From contig OU452200.1 of the NCBI GenBank assembly GCA_911728435.2, positions 38,641,715-38,705,714 on the forward strand: 64,000 nucleotides of DNA. Reading direction: 5' to 3'. Positions within the stretch are counted from its first letter, which is position 1; every line of letters begins with the position of its first letter. The stretch is from Apoderus coryli. Lineage: Eukaryota; Arthropoda; Insecta; Coleoptera; Attelabidae. Of the stretch, positions 33,801-45,149 are shown one piece after another. Below the pieces are notes generated by a model. The model worked only from the letters and a program-made list of their open reading frames with translations, was not told the DNA's origin and searched no databases. Made by a program: the position numbers and the translations under genes.

Positions 33801-33898
33801 GTGTGGTACTGAGCTTGAAGAAAATTGAACTCCTCCTTTATTCGTTCTAAAGTGTCCGCTATTGTAAATTTTATTTGACCACCTTGAGGTGGTGGACC
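33801..33898 (-). CDS. gro: Groucho/TLE co-repressor, early coding exon (Q domain start)
   Basis: A 98-base exon bounded by TTTGTTTGCAG on the 5' side and GTAAGTACC on the 3' side. It encodes GPPPQGGQI, then KFTIADTLERIKEEFNFLQA and QYH, ending with two bases of a split Thr codon that are completed exactly by the exon at 23130. This is the beginning of the glutamine-rich Q domain, nearly invariant in insect Groucho and vertebrate TLE. The exon must be preceded by a short first coding exon (in flies ending before the GPPP block), which I did not find between here and base 64000. The gene is transcribed right to left. The very large TE-filled introns are unusual compared with the compact fly locus. 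Confidence 0.96.
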
Positions 33899-34278
33899 CT
33901 GCAAACAAAACAAATAGAACTTTATTATTTTATAATAATTGTCAAAACTATAATACAAGGGTGGTTTGATGATAAGTCGGTGACTTTTTGAATTTCCCAG
34001 TGACCTTAATGGCAACAGTGCTCCCGTTTACTGCTATCTATCGGTAGACTACTGTAAACTTTTGAGCAAGACGCTTATATTTGACAGCCATTGAAAAATA
34101 AATAATAACAATAAGTATACGTCATAACTTTCCTATGTTAAGCGACAGTTTATTTGTCGCACACCATTCATCAAGTAGTGTCATCGTGCTGCAATGCCTC
34201 GCAGTCCGACTCTGTGGTCACCACTCTATATACCTTCAGATCGTCCGCGAATGATAAGTACGGGCACAGTTTAAAATA
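33899..34278. other. gro intron, no feature seen
   Basis: AT-rich spacer upstream of the exon. Confidence 0.4.
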
Positions 34279-34995
34279 ATATACAGTTACTTCACCGCGT
34301 GTCAGCACGTTTGATGTTCATGTCTACAAAGCAATTCGCCGCGCTTATAGTTATAGTATAGTATCTTATAGTATACAATGTCTCCACGGATAGAGTTTGG
34401 AAGAGGAAAAACTTTTTTATTTGTAGATTTAGAAGAAAAAGTCATTCTTGTGTCAAAACTACAAATTCAAATACCAAATTTACGATTACTATACAGGGTA
34501 TATCAAAAATAATATTTTTAATGATTTTGATTTTCTTATTTTTTTTCTTTTTCTTGAAGAAGTTTAAATAACAAATAAAAATACTGAAAACTTGTTTAAA
34601 CCATTACATGTAATATACCACTTACTTTTGAATTGAAAACGGCTTTAAAATAAGAAATCCAGGGCCGTATTTAAAAAAACCAAGTTGATGATGGTTTTTC
34701 AAAAACGAAACGTCGTAGTGAAAATTTGTAAACGCTATCTTATTCTCCTCAAAAAGTAACAATAAGAAAATGCTTTTCATTTTTTTATATCTGTAAAAAT
34801 AATGTCAGAAATAAATAAAAACTAAAATCGCAAGAAATCGGTTTTTCAAAAATTCTCGAAAACGGCGAAAGTTAGCTTACTTTTGAAAACACCATTTAAA
34901 AGGTGTTTAAATTGTACAACTTTTCTCTAATTTAACCTACATTGTAACTCCTACCGTTTCCAAGATACCAATCTTATCTTGGGCACAGTGTATAT
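34279..34995 (+). repeat. Dispersed repeat family (B end, A block, and inner region shared with 45.8 and 49 kb)
   Basis: 34279-34378 is repeat B inverted, and 34379-34525 is repeat A. 34590-34745 is found inverted at 49090-49262, and 34690-34995 inverted at 45829-46080. The right limit ATCTTATCTTGGGCAC is shared with 45830. These overlaps define an element of about 700 bp, probably a non-autonomous DNA transposon. Non-coding. Confidence 0.65.
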
Positions 34996-36135
34996 AAGAA
35001 TAATAATAATAAATGATTTATTGTGAAAATAAAAAAAAAAAATACAATGACACAAAAGGTTAGAGGTTTGGCTAATGCCACTCTTCCACTCTACCTAAAA
35101 GATACAAATGTACAAAAAATAGAAAAAATGTTACAATTTAAAAAAAGAAAAAAAGAACCCATCCACAATCAACAAAACATTCTAAATTCTTAGTTTCACT
35201 TCTCTCTGAAATAAGTTTAATGGTAAGTCAATTATATCAATCACTTCATTTAAAAGCAGTGAGGCCATATATGAAAAAGAACCCTGAAATTTTGATGTGT
35301 GATGCTTAGGGATTGTAAATGTATTAACTCGTATATTAACATCATGGACACTCGAACGTCTACACAACAAACTATACAAATACTGAGGCTCTCCGGAATG
35401 ATAGATTTTATGTAGTAATGAGGTGTATAGGTACTCGAACCTGGCATTCAACTTCGGTACCAATCTCTCATAAAAAGGAGTGACATGTGCCGCAAAAGGA
35501 ACTGTGCACACAAATCGAACACATGAGTTCTGCACTCTCTGCAACTTCAATCTATTATACTCGAACAAAAAATAAAAATAAACAGAACAACAATAATCAA
35601 GTTGTGGGTAAATTAGAGCTTTAATCAATTTGAGCTTATTAGACTCGTCCACGAGATGTTTCAGATGATATATAGAGCCTAATTTAAAAAGGGAATTCTT
35701 GCATACACTGCTGCAATGCTCGTTGAAATTCAAATTTGAATCAATCACAACACCTAAATCGCGAACTTTTTGAACCCAAGAGATAATATCGCTACCAATT
35801 CGAACGCTAAACTGCTGAGTAATCGCACTGCTATGACGCGCATTACCAATGCACAAGGCCACGGTCTTTTTAGGATTCAAGCGCAATCCGTTATCAGCGC
35901 ACCAACCAGAAAACTGTGTTAGTTCCCTATTTATAATATTCAAGACAGTCCCTGCGTTAGCGGAAGTAAAGGACGAATATACTTGTATATCATCTGCATA
36001 CATGTGTATATTGGAGTGCTGAAATGATTTTGAAATGTCAAAGATGTAAAGAGAGAACAAAAGCGGTCCAAGAATGCTTCCTTGTCGGACACCACTTTTG
36101 GTTTGTGACCATCCCGAGAACTCTCGATATGCATA
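34995..36135 (-). mobile_element. CR1/jockey-like LINE, 5'-truncated, with (TTA)n tail
   Basis: The coding remnant ends at 35182. The 3' UTR runs to about 34998 and ends in TTATTATTATTATTC on the minus strand. The 5' limit is near 36135, just upstream of the PQGS-like block. Confidence 0.8.
35182..36130 (-). pseudogene. LINE reverse transcriptase, C-terminal half, frame intact
   Basis: From about 36125 one frame reads SGVRQGSILGPLLFSLYIFD (RT motif B), then HMYADDIQVYSSF (catalytic motif C), then KVRDLGVVIDSNLNF, LIKALIYPQLDYCCSVYFYF and the C-terminal SKFQGSFSYMASLLLNEVID to a stop at 35182. No internal stop or shift is present over more than 300 codons, which suggests recent insertion, but fingers, motif A and endonuclease are missing by 5' truncation. 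The frame has no natural ATG at its start. The C-terminus is comparable to the LINE remnant at 20215-20779. Confidence 0.88.
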
Positions 36136-37033
36136 GGTATTTTCCGGAGCTTTTGAAAACGAAAAAGTCCTAAAATAACTTTATTGTTCTCTTTTTCTCC
36201 AAGGAGTTCCTGAACAATCCTCGTTATACAAACACGACATTGTTGACGAATTGTTCCGACAATAGCTGAAAATATTTTTGATTGATAACGAGTAGGTATT
36301 AAAAATAAATTGAACACCCCTGATGCTAGAAGAAACAACGAGGTGGCCTATTCTTCTATCTTTACAGTAAGTAGTAAACAGTTTACTTAAGAAATGAATA
36401 ATTATCATAATTTATAAAATAAACAAATGAAAGAAACAATACGTTCTACTATAGATATACTAAATAAACGCGACACATTTATTTTAAAATATAAAATACA
36501 CAACATTTTTTGTAAATATTTGTCCGAATAATTTCACAGTAATCTGAGATATTTTCAACAAGGCATCTGATGAAATAAGTGGTGTTAGTATTATTATGTT
36601 TATTTAGATTGTTTATTGTACAATAAACTAACTGACATAGAAAAATTAATAGAAAATTATCGATATCGTAGTTTTTTTCTAATGGGGGCTTGAGAAACCT
36701 ACCTCTATGCAAAATACAAATTTAAACATTATTTAAATGCAGGGTTTCATAATATGTGGGTCGCCCAAAAAAATAAAAACCGTTCCAATAAATATAGGTG
36801 GTGTAGGTATGCCCAAAAATTTATTTTCTTTCCTTTTTTAATTAAATGTTTCTCCAAGAATTTGTCAATTAGTAAATTGAAATTTAATGCGCTTATTACA
36901 CGTCAAAAACTCAATATTTAATGTTAATGAATACCTATAGGGTTGCATATTTTCGGGGGTTGAATACTCTTTATTATTTTAGTATTTAAATGAAAGTCGA
37001 TTCTCCACAAAATAAATTTAATAGAAACTATCG
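36136..37033. other. gro intron, no gene supported
   Basis: AT-rich. Minus frames at 36181-36712 show no motifs. Confidence 0.45.
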
Positions 37034-37076
37034 GCCATACATATTTCGGGACTAGACCAGTCCCATCATCAGTGGC
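37034..37076 (-). ncRNA. Hammerhead ribozyme candidate, solo
   Basis: Minus strand: stem I GCCA (37076-37073), core CTGATGA (37072-37066), stem II GGGAC/GTCCC with a 7-base loop, core GAAA (37047-37044), minimal stem III, triplet GTA (37040-37038; GUA is cleavable), and return strand TGGC (37037-37034). Flanking sequence resembles the inner arm of the 20.8-kb palindrome (a TCCAC...AATAAAT word next to the motif), but no inverted partner or target duplication was found. Confidence 0.65.
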
Positions 37077-37473
37077 ATGTCAACAATCGTACAAACACAA
37101 CGCTAAGACATACAATATTCCATTAAATTTCTATTGAAGTTTGGAAAACACTCCTCATTCTTAGTTCGTTTATCAATATGTGCAATTATCATTTAACTTA
37201 CCATTTTATGGTAAAATATTTGAATTATTAAAATTTAATTAAAATTACAATTACATATTTTTGATCTAATTTTCTATTTGTATATCATATTTTGCTTGTT
37301 TTCTAATAAAGTTTTAAGATTATTTAACTATTTGTTTGTTTTGTTCAAGCCGGAATGGCAAGAACGTCATTTTCAAACGTAATAAAAAAATTTTTGTTAG
37401 TATGAATATGAGTTGTGTTATAGTTGATAGTCTCCAGGCTCCAATTTACAATATGCTCTTAAAATTACAGACA

Positions 37474-37478
<5 letters not shown>
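37077..37478. other. AT-rich spacer
   Basis: No conserved frame or repeat border recognised. Confidence 0.4.
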
Positions 37479-37504
<26 letters not shown>

Positions 37505-37700
37505 CGACTTTATTGCACTCATATAATTTGCCCAAAAATACAAAAAAAAAAATCTAATTCTATAATAATATAAAACAATACAATATAACAATATATGAAT
37601 GCAGGGCGAAGTCTAGCCAAGGCTACTCTTACTTAAAAAAAAATAAAGCTTTAGTAACAATTAACCAATCCAGCAATTTTCCATATTGTTAAATCCAACT
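37479..37700 (-). repeat. (TTA)n tract with LINE-like 3' untranslated end
   Basis: (AAT)8 at 37479-37502 on the plus strand abuts CGACTTTATTGCACTCATA and a CT/GGCTAGACTTCG-containing stretch. This resembles a LINE 3' UTR and (TTA)n tail in minus orientation. No coding part remains. Confidence 0.45.
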
Positions 37701-38309
37701 GAGTCACTAAGGAGTATGATTAGTTCACTGTATTATAAAAGGAACAGTGTAAGATTTTTCAATTATATTAATAGATGTGTGGAGTTAGGTTATCTTCGAG
37801 TCTCACAAATTTTTACTAAAAGGAACAGTATGTAGTTGGCTCGGAATTTGAACACGTAGAATAAGAACTTGTTAGTATATAAACCTTATTCTATGACAAT
37901 GTTTTGAAGGTTATGATTATATAAACATGTTAAGAAACTTAACTGTTTATTATTGTTCACTAATGATTCAGCTTTTAATCAATTATTAAGTTGATACCAA
38001 AAATAATTGTTTAGTGTTCTATTTTCTATGTCAGCCAGTACAATTATTCGACATAAGTACCTAATTAATATTATCTACTATTTACTTAAGTTGATGTGTA
38101 AATATTTGAACAAATGATAATTCCTAATTCTGAAAAAAAATATAATAAGTATTTCTACAGTGTGTCCCAGCGCAGCTGTCGTCTATATACGTACATAACA
38201 ATGTGCAGGAGCTCCAACTAGGTGATTCATGTGTTCTCAATTATCTCTTGGGATCTATGACATCCACCAAAAGATTCAGAAAGAATGTACAGGGTGGGCA
38301 AATTTCGAT
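37701..38309. other. AT-rich spacer
   Basis: No supported gene or repeat. Confidence 0.4.
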
Positions 38310-38755
38310 GTTTCCGTAATTATATTAGTGGACGGACCCAGTGCGTCTTTTTTAATGGCAGCATGTCTGACACTGCGAGTTTAACCAGGGGTCTCTTTTA
38401 TCACCAATTCTCTATACTATCTACACGTCTAATTTTCCTGAATTCTTACAGCACTGCCACATGAAAATGTATGCTGACGACTCTCAGATTGTTCATGTCT
38501 TCGAGAGAGGGGAGCTGCCCATTGCAGAAGCGCGGATAAACCGTGATCTGGGGGCCCTGGCGGATCTTTCAAAGCGCCATGACCTTGTTGTTAATCCTTC
38601 AAAATCAACAGCTTTGTTTTTTGGACTTCCTGTTGAATCTGACATGGCGCTTGTCACTGGATGGTGTGGCCATTCAAATCTCCGATCATGCCAAGAGCTT
38701 GGGACTAATTATTGACAATGGGCATCGGCATGGACTTGACTAGACCCGGTTGCAT
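38310..38755 (+). pseudogene. LINE reverse transcriptase internal fragment
   Basis: In frame from about 38387: NQGSLLSPILYTIYTSNFPE (motif B region), then HCHMKMYADDSQIVHVFERG with the YADD catalytic motif, LADLSKRHDLVVNPSKSTAL and FFGLPVES. After a shift near 38660, VAIQISDHAKSLGLIID continues. Both ends are truncated, and the fragment is diverged from the other LINEs here. Dead. Confidence 0.75.
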
Positions 38756-39492
38756 CACCACATACCAAGCAAACAACAAAAAATCAATTTAAATATTTTT
38801 TTTGAACTTTCAATTCTCTATAGAAATATTTCTGGTACGCCAATGATCACATCACACCAAAGGAACTTATAAAATATGCGGTGCTTTTGGTGAACGTCCC
38901 TTCGAAAACCTCTCCTAGCAGCCGTTTGCTTTTGTATGCCACATTAAGCGTTCCAACAATTATTATTATGAAGACGACGCGACAGCACACAGAGTTTTAA
39001 TGGGCGTTAATTTTTTTTTAGCCGTTAAAAATGTGATATTGTGCTATACAATTATGTATAGGGTGGTCCAAAAAAGAAATAAGAAAAAAACACGGACCTT
39101 TTATAAGAATCTAAAACACATTAACTTAATGGAAGTTTGATTGGAACAAATTGAATTTGATGTGCACGAAAACAACTCACTCTTAATATGCTTGATGATA
39201 TTCGTTAAGTATTGGGTAAAGATGGGCGTGAAGCAAACATGAATAATGAATATAAAATAAATCTGTAGGGTTTGCAGATGATAATTGAAAAGAATTAATT
39301 CTTAACTGCATATTGTTTAAAAAATTACAATGTACGAGGGTTTCCCATAATATAGACTACCAAATTTAATATTCAAATATATTCTATATGAGACAAAGCG
39401 CAGTACGTTTTCCTTTACCATCATCTTCTATGGCCTTTAGGATTCGAATCCAGTAGACGCCTGTCACAGAACTATTTAGTTTTAATCTTACA
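38756..39492. other. Spacer with mariner-like terminal words
   Basis: TATAGGGTGGTCCAAAAAAG at 39057 and ACGAGGGTTTCCCATAA at 39336 look like ends of mariner-type elements; no paired ends were identified. Confidence 0.4.
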
Positions 39493-39670
39493 TAAGAAGT
39501 AAGGCGTGCATTCCGTCGCCAATTTGGAAATAACAAAAAGAGTCATCCTCCAAACCGTAAGACTGTCCTGTCATGGATTCATCAGTACTGGCGTGCAAAA
39601 TTTGAAGAAACCTGTACGTTGAAGAACAATTCGTACTCCTGAAAGAATTGATTTAGCGTTCATGAGACAA
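39493..39670 (+). pseudogene. mariner-like transposase N-terminal fragment
   Basis: The frame reads RRAFRRQFGNNKKSHPPNRK, TVLSWIHQYWRAKFEETCTL, and after a +1 shift IRTPERIDLAFMRQ. It corresponds to the first helix-turn-helix and linker of insect mariner-type transposases (RRxFG ... PPxRKTIxxW...FEETG ... RTPExI). A stop at 39640 and the shift make it dead; the catalytic domain is absent. Confidence 0.65.
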
Positions 39671-39955
39671 GGTCTGCTAATAGGCAATGCATTATTTTTG
39701 GAATACCAAACGGGAGCCTAGATCTAATCTAATCGTACCAATCCCAAAGGCCGCAACATCTTCGTTATAAAGATAACCAAGCCAGATTAATTTTTTGCCA
39801 AGAACACTTGGATGGAAAATATCGGAATACAACTTGCACGAAGATAACGCTATAGGTTGACAAAACCTGAACTATTGAGTATTGCTTTGCTAAGATCGCC
39901 GCAAGTTCGAGATTAAGATCAGACTATAGGTACGGGCATAACAAAACCAAACATA

Positions 39956-39982
39956 CTTCGAAGCCTCACGCTTCATCATCAG
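39956..39982 (-). ncRNA. Hammerhead-like core, degenerate
   Basis: Minus strand CTGATGA (39982-39976), stem II GAAGC/GCTTC-type hairpin, then GAAG instead of GAAA at 39959-39956. The last-base change and weak stem I suggest inactivity. Confidence 0.5.
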
Positions 39983-40049
39983 TTGTTATTCATAATATTC
40001 GAAAAAAGTCAAATTGCAATGCGAAATTTGCAATTTGGCTTCTCTCGAC

Positions 40050-41802
40050 TATTATTATTATTATTTTTTTATTTAAGATACACTGCCCAGACAGATAAAT
40101 AATCCAATTAAAGGGCAGGAAAAATTACAGTAAATTCTTAATATCTAACACTAAATTTATATTCCAAGAAATATATTTTTTATACAAGATAAAGTTGAAT
40201 TAAAAATATCAATTTGCTCGGACACAGAGTTACAAGTATGGCACATAAAATATAAAGGGGAACGCAACAACAAATTAGTACCCGGGGCCGGAAAGTAAAA
40301 TCCGATTCCGTTATTACGTGTACTTAGATTTGGGACACAAAAAGGAATCTGGCTTAAAAACTCTGGACAGTCAAGAAGTCCATTAATAATCTTAAAGAGC
40401 AATACTAGAGCGGAATATTCTCTCCGAGTATTTAATGATACTAGATTAAAACGGTTTAGCAGAATATCATGAGGAAACCCAATTGATGGATAAACCCCAT
40501 CAACCCGAAACCACAGCAACTTGGCAAAACGACGCTGGATTCGTTCAATATTAGTTATATGTATGCCATACATAGGATTCCATACTACAGATGCATATTC
40601 CAGTTTAGATCTGACCAATGCGTTGAAAAGAACAATGAGTGTTTGAGGTGTCACAAACTCTCTCGAATTGCGCACAATAAAACCCAGAGATCTATAGGAT
40701 GCTGAAACTATATTATTGTAATGATTAGTAAAGCTCAGTTTACCATCAAACCAAACACCTAAATCTTTAAACTCATCACAAGTTGTTAATGGACTATTAT
40801 TTATACAATATGAAAATTTGACACACCACTCATATACAACATTTAAATCGTCCTGAAGGTGAGAACAATCTTCAGTACTATTAATGACAGAATATACTTT
40901 GAAGTCGTCAGCATATAATAACGAACTATTTGTCAAGCCACTAGAAATATCATCGATAAAACACAGAACAACAATGGTCCAAGGACAGAGCCCTGGGGAA
41001 CACTAGATGACACTTTAAAATTTGCGGAACGAAATCCTCGACTTTCCACATACTGAAATCTATCCTTCAGATACGACTTCAAAAGCGGCAGTAAATTATA
41101 AGATAATCCATAACGACACAGTTTACGGAGTAGAATACCATGATCAAGTCTATCAAAGGCTTTAGAAAAATCAGTGTAGATTACATCTACCTGACCCCCG
41201 TTATCAAGTCGCTCAGTTAAAAACTGTGTTAAAACCAATAAATTAGTTGACGTAGAACGACCGGGAAAAAAGCCATGTTGTACCGACGAAATCTGACACC
41301 TAACATGGCTCATAATATCATGGGACACAAATTCAAAAACTTTAGAAAAACACGACTGTATGGAAATTGGTCTATAATTAGAAATATCCTGTTTATCTCC
41401 CTTCTTATGAACCGGCGTTACTCTAGAAGATTTCCAATGAGAGGGGAAACTACACGATCGCAAAGAAACATTGAATATTGTACACAATTGTTTAGCAAAC
41501 ACAGTGGCACAATCCCTAATTACAAAAGATGGTATACCATCAGGATTCGATGTAAATTTAGCTTTTAACCTTCTCAAAGCTCCATAGACCTCCGTCTCAG
41601 TAATCACGCGATCCGGTAAATGAGACACATTCACAACATCAAACAATCCCTGATCAATATCAAATGCCTGAGATTCAACGTATGATGTGTTGAAAAATTC
41701 CGTAAATTTATTTACAAGTTCCTGCGGATCATCAATATTATTACCATTGTAAGTCATCCTACCAGGCAATTGCAATATATTAGAAATATAAGCACTAATT
41801 AT
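40050..41802 (-). mobile_element. jockey/CR1-like LINE with (AAT)n tail
   Basis: Coding remnant 40157-41800, then a 3' UTR of about 90 bp and an AATAATAATAATAAT tail ending near 40050. 5'-truncated inside ORF2. Confidence 0.85.
40157..41800 (-). pseudogene. LINE reverse transcriptase, one frameshift and a small deletion
   Basis: The upstream half contains FTSNPDGIPSFVIRDC, WKSSRVTPVHKKGDKQDISN, YRPISIQSCFSKVFEF, QHGFFPGRSTSTNL, VIYTDFSKAFDRLDHGILLR (motif A) and SSVPQGSVLGPLLF (motif B). A single-base loss near 40950 shifts the frame; the neighbouring frame reads IDDISSGLTNSSLLYADDFK (motif C). A gap of about 20 codons after EWCVKF removes the usual NPSKC stretch. The tail includes LVRSKLEYASVVWNPMYGIH and ends at 40157. 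All RT motifs are otherwise intact, so it is a fairly recent but dead copy, close to the LINEs at 10.6 and 58.1 kb. Confidence 0.9.
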
Positions 41803-42114
41803 GGAGCGTGAGGCTTCGAAACAGGGTTGGTTTTGTTAGTGACGCGTAAAGCGACTATTAAATCTTATTTCGTGGAGATTTGACTTTCATTTCACATACA
41901 AAGAAATTATTAATAGTAAAATTTTTTTAGTCACTTTTTAATCTTGGAAATTCCTTCAATTCTATTCGCATTTTTATCTGTTTTAATTATGTCTGATTCA
42001 TAAAAATGTTAAAATTGTTATTACAAATTTCTTTTAAACGTTTTAAACCACACACACATCAAGCATGACTGCACATGCAACTATACAAATTTAAAATGGA
42101 TTCTCCGTTTGCTG

Positions 42115-42470
42115 TAGCTTTGGCGTGCCCCAGCCTGTCTCTATGACAACGGTGAAACAGCACCAGTGACGTCATGCGCAAAGCCAATTTACGCATCACA
42201 AATGTCTTGCCTCTATTTAAGCATCACGCCAGCAATTCAGGACATACCTATACCGCGTCTGTCACGATGAAACGTCCTGTAGTATTAATTACTACTGTTA
42301 AATAGTTAGCGATATTCATCTATTCTAACAATTAGTCACGCGATACCACTCGTATCTCTAAGTCAAATAAATTGCTAGTTAAAAGTTGGTATATTATCTA
42401 AATGCCATAGGCTTTTAGGTAAATTAAAATAATAAAGAACCAACCAACTTCCTATAGACAGTGCTTTCAT
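42115..42470 (+). promoter_or_regulatory. LTR- or promoter-like segment with TATA box
   Basis: GTGACGTCATGCG (CRE-like) is followed by CTCTATTTAAG (TATA-like at 42214-42220), an ATTCAGGAC initiator-like word about 20 bases on, and AATAAAG (polyadenylation-like) near 42431. The order resembles a U3-R-U5 unit, but no second LTR or TG/CA border is proven. Confidence 0.3.
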
Positions 42471-42529
42471 TTCAAAACTCAACCAGTTTTACACTTCGAA
42501 CTAGTCGTCTCTAATTTGCTTCCTAAATC

Positions 42530-43330
42530 AAGCACATACCATTTCTCACTACTGTATAACATAAAATTTTTAAAAATTACGCCTATTAAGTGCCATCGAC
42601 TTAATGCACTTTTCAAGACTAGGACAAAAATGATTCATGACACGACGAAGCAAAGCCTGATCTATTCGCTGGACTTCTTCAACAAGTCGGACGGTTTCTA
42701 GGCGTGTTGTAAAAACTTTCACCTTTAAATTTTGGTGCAGTTAAGTCCGGGGACCTGGAGGGCCAATTTAAATTCCCACATCGTGAAATGTGGCGCCCAT
42801 TAAACACTTCGCGTAGAACTCTCATAGAGTTTCTAGCGGTATGTGCTGTTGAAGTAAGTAATAGTAATCCCGTCTGTCTTATTTCAATCTTCTAAATAAT
42901 ATGGACCAATAATGCCAAATGATTCTACCGCACACCCAACAATAACTTTTGGATTATGGAATTTGTTCGTAATGATTTCTTGAGAATTTTCGTTTGACCA
43001 AAAGCTAACACTGGTTGATTAACCATGACGTTCAAATAAAAATTTGTCTCGTCACACATTAAAAGACTGTAAATGTCTTCTCGATATAAATTCTTGGTAA
43101 AACGTTGATCTTGATATACCTATGAGATGTTGCGCCATTTGGTATTTGTACCGATAAAATTTTAAGTCCTTGTGAAAGATTCGAACTAGGCTCCCTTTTG
43201 ATATTTCAAATGTTAACAGACCTTGTGGGTCTTTTCGTAAACGCGACGTCCAGGTTTCTGAAAATTTTGCCTTACGGCTTAGAGCATGACCCCCTATTGT
43301 TACTTCCAAATTGACGACGGAACCTTATTA
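42530..43330 (-). pseudogene. mariner-like transposase, catalytic region, many lesions
   Basis: From the upstream side, FSETWTSRLRKDPQGLLTFE and FHKDLKFYRYKYQMAQHLIG show the second HTH region. After several stops TAHTARNSMRVLREVFNGRH and ISRCGNLNWPSRSPDLT mark the catalytic region around the second and third acidic residues of the DDE/D domain (HTA ... NWPxRSPDLTPxD). The final DxFLW is lost to a short deletion, and the C-terminal helix is recognisable as DQALLRRVMNHFCPSLEKCI. Frames change at least four times. Dead. Confidence 0.75.
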
Positions 43331-43684
43331 CATTCTTCCAATTAATGTAGTTTTTTATTCGGTACAAAAAAGGTTCTATGAGCATTTTTCATAAATTGCA
43401 TACTATTATTAATAAATTCGAAAAAGTTCAAGATGACGGCCATTTTTTGAAGTGAATACTTCTTTGGTCGCATGAGAGTGATTTTTCAAGGTCACGTCAC
43501 GACACGATTTATAAAATTTTCCTCCCGCAAAAGAGATGAAGCATATAACAAATATGAGCGGGAGAGAGAGAGACTATATCCTATACCATACACTATTATG
43601 TATATAGCGGCTTAACGTTGCCTATCCTTCGGTTGTCCCTTTTGTACCGTCATTCGTATTCCCTTCCTCTCTCGTGAAATAAGT
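43331..43684. other. Spacer, no gene seen
   Basis: Contains a short (GA)n tract near 43560; otherwise nothing recognised. Confidence 0.4.
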
Positions 43685-44283
43685 ATTTATATTTATTTAT
43701 AATCAACAACCACAGGATAAATTCCCAATTACACGTTGTATTTAATTTAACTAGAATTACCTAAATTAAAGTACTTAAAAACTAGACTTAACACTAACTT
43801 AAAAACCTAAATGACGGAAACTTCTATATTAGCAATACTAATCAGATTTAAGTTGGTTTGATAGAGTATTTTTGAATTGTTTTAAATTATCTTTAAATAT
43901 ATCACAATAGTTCTGGTATGAATTATAATTTCTAGCCATAGTCGTAATGGGTGATTTATATTGATAATTTGTTCTGGGTGTAGGTATATAAAAGGTTCTA
44001 TTATTTTTTATTCGAGTTTTCGAAGAAGGCACTGTTAAATTTATTGAGGATAGTGTACTACAATCCACTGCTAAACCGTTTAGTATTTTAAAGAGGTATA
44101 AAATACTTTGCAGATTTCTTCTGGTAAAAAGGGATATAAGATCATATTTCCTAAGATTTAATTCATAATTGGATTGGTGACTATTATATAGAGAGTAATT
44201 GGATTGTCTGACAAACTTTTATTTGAATCCTCTCCAGCATCAAAATATATTTGGTATACATTGGTGACCAAATCACACTCTAT
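43685..44283 (-). pseudogene. jockey-like LINE, extreme C-terminus and 3' end
   Basis: Broken frames read WSPMYTKYILMLERIQIKVC, then LISLFTRRNLQSILYLFKIL and NGLAVDCSTLSSINLTVPS, followed by FYIPTPRTNYQYKSPITTMA and a stop at 43838. This is the typical tail of jockey-like ORF2 (WSPxY...xxIERIQ ... TRTNYxxxSPIxxM). The 3' end carries short AAAT repeats near 43690. 5' truncation at about 44283. Confidence 0.75.
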
Positions 44284-45149
44284 CACGTGTATTTTTTTTC
44301 CAAGGTCCGGCAATGCGACAAAGTGCTACTGATTTCCTTTTCTAATCAGCCGAGGGGCGAGGGGGTGACATTTAAAATTCAACCAACATGGTTTTGAAGT
44401 TCCCTCTTTTTTACTGAAAATCGTGTCTGTTTTAAAATGAAAGCACTGTATACTTTACAGCAAATTATGATAAATTATTAGCGCTAGTAATTATACCTAT
44501 TTATTATGCGCGAAATGCAGGCAAACGTTTATTTTGACAAGATAGCAATAGTGTTTTTCCTAAAGTAATTTGCAAATAAGTACCTATAACAGTACATATT
44601 TGCAAAAATGTATGTCTATGTATGCATATTATAATAATTAGGTAATATTAATTATTGACTGTAACAGTGTGTCCCACTGCAACTGCATCTGTCATTATAC
44701 AGGGTGATTCAAATTAAACGGAATCTCGTAGGTAAATTAACAAACAAAAAAAACTCAATCGTCGTCTTGCCTATCTTATAGGGATAATGGAAATCCATCC
44801 AGAACTAATATTGGAAATCAGTGACCAATTTACGCGCATCCCCAAAGGTCAAGTCTTAAGCTATATTGAATATGCTTGTAAAAAAATTGTAAATTTTCAC
44901 GTATGCGGATAAGACTTTATAAAATATGTTCCTGATCAGGCATGACGAGGAACATGGAGATAAAATTTAAAGGGAATGCGTTTGTTAGCTTTTTATAGAT
45001 ATATTAAAAGAAACTAAACAATTCTAAATTTGAAACAAAAAAAAATAAACAAACCTGAAACAACTCGTAGATCACACAAAAACAAAATACATAAAACAAA
45101 AATAAAATAAAAACATAGACATGAGTATTCGAAAAAAATTATAACATCA
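44284..45149. other. Spacer with fragment of dispersed repeat D
   Basis: 44385-44455 is the inverted counterpart of 55470-55562 (shared GAGGGAACTTCAAAACCAT and CAGTGCTTTCATTTTAAAA). A TATACAGGGTGATTCAAATT mariner-type end lies at 44697. No gene was found. Confidence 0.5.

Larger units (their letters stand above)
39949..41838. repeat. Inverted hammerhead-core arms enclosing a LINE
   Basis: AACAAAACCAAACATACTTC followed by GAAGCCTCACGCTTCA at 39949-39984 is the near reverse complement of 41803-41838. The left arm continues outward of the LINE into TCATCAG, completing a hammerhead core on the minus strand. The right arm is cut at the LINE 5' junction. The arrangement mirrors the palindromes at 8.9 and 20.8 kb, here apparently with a LINE in or near the centre. 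No clear target duplication was found. Confidence 0.6.
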
